This document shows positions 18,715 through 20,385 of a DNA stretch of 20,385 nucleotides, piece after piece; position 1 is the stretch's first letter, and each line of letters opens with the position of its first letter. The DNA lies in NCBI GenBank assembly GCA_003049485.1, contig PYST01000519.1, positions 1-20,385 on the forward strand. Reading direction: 5' to 3'. The notes beneath the pieces are model-generated. The model did not search any database. It was not told where the DNA came from and was given only the letters and a program-made list of their open reading frames with translations. The stretch comes from Ophioceras dolichostomum. Taxonomy: Eukaryota; Ascomycota; Sordariomycetes; Magnaporthales; Ophioceraceae. Both the position numbers and the translations under genes were made by a program.

Positions 18715-18943
18715 TGTCACACGGAGGAATCCACAGTGGGCCTTTCTAGGCAGCAGAGTGGGCCATAGGCCACGTCAAGCCCAGAAGGTGCCTCAGGCAT
18801 CTAGGAAAGATGGTCTATATAAGGGCAGTTGTATTATATCTTCATCCAGAGGGGATCCTAGATCCTTAAGCCTCCATTAGATGCCCTTAGAGATTATCCC
18901 TTGCAATACCACAAGCCCTTATTACACACAAGCCCTTGTAACA
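18715..18943. mobile_element. Solo LTR 3
   Basis: A 229-bp element begins TGTCA and ends TAACA. It is flanked by TCAGT on both sides (18710-18714 and 18944-18948), a perfect 5-bp target duplication. A strong TATA box (tctatataaggg) lies about 105 bp from the left end, the same place as in solo LTR 2. It shares the gtgcctcag...gcatcta block with the other two LTRs but is otherwise quite different, so it may be a separate subfamily. A longer boundary ending at ...TGACA (19013) matches the left end better as an inverted repeat but has no target duplication, so I prefer 18943. Confidence 0.65.
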
Positions 18944-18948
18944 TCAGT

Positions 18949-19396
18949 ACATGCTCACGAATACGCGCTTTACTGCAGCATTTGCAGTAGAACACGCCAT
19001 CATCAACCATGACACTTCTCATAACTCAGACCGGCTGTTCAACGGGGTCGAGCTGTGTTTTGCCCATATATAGCTGCGCTGCCCTGCGTTAACAGGCACC
19101 AGATTGGTGTTCAGCGGTGTGATTCAGCAAGCCTCATCCGCGCTTCCGACCATTGGCGAGCTTGACTGTCTGCCCGAACATTGTCGGCCGTCCACCGCAT
19201 ATCATAGAAGAGGAACCTATATACAATTCGCTGCCTAGCGTGTCTGCAACCCCGGGAGAGATGGATCGGACTGACGAGGCACTCGAGATCAACGGCCGAA
19301 CAGATAGGCACCAATCCCACCCAGAAGATGCAGGAATCTCGGACGGCTGCCTCTTCGCAGGGCCCACAGCTAGTAATTAATCACTAGACTGGATAT
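18949..19396. other. Repeat-rich interval, possible retrotransposon relic
   Basis: There is no intact gene. The string gttaaca (ending 19094) followed by attggtgttcagcggtg (about 19102-19118) recalls an LTR end followed by a primer-binding-like leader of a Copia element. The ~75 open codons after it (to 19380) have no gag signature and no ATG at a sensible place. I regard it as an old retrotransposon fragment at low confidence. Confidence 0.3.
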
Positions 19397-19627
19397 TGTT
19401 GAACCACTGGGTGCACCTCTCTGCACCCATGAGGAACTAGTTGCCTCAGTCATCAAGGCATCCACCTCAACAGACCTCAGATCACGTGGACCCTCAGGAG
19501 TCGCCTACAAAAGCACTCCCTCCGGCCCACGCGTAGACTCGCTTTTTCCCTCCGTACATCATTCAGATCAATAGAATCGGTTTACCACACGCGTGTCTTT
19601 CCCAATTGGAACCCTAGCCTTCCAACA
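19397..19627. mobile_element. Solo LTR 2 (Copia-like, best preserved)
   Basis: A 231-bp element has perfect 5-bp terminal inverted repeats (TGTTG...CAACA), the canonical TG..CA ends, and a perfect 5-bp target duplication GATAT (19392-19396 and 19628-19632). A TATA-like ctacaaaag lies about 108 bp from the left end. It shares ordered blocks with solo LTR 1 (GTTGCCTCAGTC, AAGGCATC, ACGCGTG). No internal sequence follows, so it is a solo LTR. Confidence 0.85.
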
Positions 19628-19632
19628 GATAT

Positions 19633-20385
19633 TGCATTTTCTGAAGAAAGAGCCCCCGCAGGAGGCGAGAAGAAGCTAACCATCCTCTCCAAGCCAAATG
19701 CGACTACGGAGCTACTCCACAGGCGTTTAACCAAGATATAAGAAGGCTTGAGGATGGCATCGTTTCCTTGGTAGCCTGCCGCCCTTCCTGTACACGAAAC
19801 AGCCTACGGTCTCCCAGTATCGGATTTCTCTTGAACTATCCGTGCAGTTCTATTAGGTTGCGGCCGCATGCTCCCTGCTCAAATAAACCCTCCCTCATGT
19901 CGTTAACTTGCTTTTCATTTCTCGTACCCCGGATCAGTGACAGAAGCGCCCATCACCGACGACTTCAGCCTGCTCTCTTGGGTCTAGGATGCCAAGTCGG
20001 CCATACCATCCCGGTACCCTTTCTCCACACATGGAAAGATAGGAAAACAGACATTAAAAAACATATTCGTGTTTGTCAACGTCCTATGAGATAGAAGTTT
20101 CCCAGTGTCCCGGATGTGTAGATGGCAATGTTGTTATGCTCGCTCCTAAGTTTGGATTAGACGGACGTCACCGGCTGATACCAGGCCACTCCATTTTAAG
20201 CAAACTTTTGGAGTCAAACTTTATTGCTTTTCTGGGAAACTGTGAACGAGAGACAGTCACGCCCCAGCTGTGGGCATATCGTGGTGAAGTGAATTCCTAC
20301 TACTTCTGGGGATCTATTTTCGATCAAAATCCCAGGCCCCCAACAGGGCCTGGGGACGGCTGATTAGGAAAAACGGTTGATTAGG
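19633..20385. other. Gene-less right end of the window
   Basis: No gene is supported. An open frame 20058-20363 (about 100 codons) has no ATG near its start; it contains a C-P-G-C motif and could be an internal exon cut off from the rest. A perfect 9-bp hairpin lies at 20331-20354, followed by a 12-bp direct repeat (20357-20368 and 20374-20385). Confidence 0.4.
20331..20354. repeat. Hairpin with 9-bp perfect arms near the window end
   Basis: CCCAGGCCC (20331-20339) pairs with GGGCCTGGG (20346-20354) around the loop ccaaca. It is followed by gacgg then CTGA-T, and by the repeats cggctgattagg and cggttgattagg. A GC-rich hairpin just before CTRR-T is the layout of a Helitron 3' end, but no other Helitron feature is visible. 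Confidence 0.5.

Noticed and set aside
20058..20363. Open frame with CPGC motif at the right edge
   Set aside because: No in-frame ATG near the start and no second CxxC to make a zinc site. The evidence is insufficient for a gene call.
1..20385. CRISPR arrays, operons or prokaryotic defence systems
   Set aside because: No regularly spaced repeats were seen. Introns, LTRs and ESF1 show the DNA is fungal nuclear.

Overview
The window looks like nuclear DNA of a filamentous ascomycete (Pezizomycotina, probably Sordariomycetes). Three genes need short GT..AG introns (74-130 bp) to read through, the Esf1 and ferric-reductase proteins are of fungal type, and small Copia-like solo LTRs are present. 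Nothing prokaryotic is seen. I cannot name the species from sequence alone.

Layout. 1-2083: an ankyrin-repeat gene whose 5' part is interrupted by a solo LTR (115-320, target duplication GGAGG). A 145-bp exact duplication around a single N (position 357) lies on top and is almost certainly an assembly join error. 2084-3156: non-coding, T-rich. 3157-5657 (minus): a two-exon plasma-membrane ferric/cupric reductase of 798 aa. 6398-6993 (minus): a two-exon 173-aa protein of unknown function. 8217-8869, 12833-13615 and 14334-15063 (all plus): three strongly diverged members of one uncharacterised fungal protein family, each with a broken reading frame. 9824-10544 (minus): a two-exon small secreted, probably GPI-anchored protein. 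15183-17531 (minus): the intact single-exon ribosome-biogenesis gene ESF1. 17532-20385: gene-poor, repeat-rich DNA with two more solo LTRs (18715-18943 and 19397-19627), each with a perfect 5-bp target duplication.

How it fits together. Two conserved genes (ferric reductase, ESF1) bracket a gene-poor accessory stretch in which a lineage-type gene family has expanded and decayed. The three paralogs share a core: a Val-rich strand, an L-x-F-x-F strand block, an [IM]P-[TN]-[ST]-L-x-L-A-[VM] motif, then a [VA]EV strand. They carry respectively a frame change, one in-frame TAA, and a frame change. Two of them also share a ~32-bp upstream element. The window's most unusual content is this decaying family, plus an ankyrin gene in which the reconstructed empty LTR site restores a canonical ankyrin repeat. 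No obvious operon-like or defence system is present. Stretches I describe as empty were inspected by eye only.
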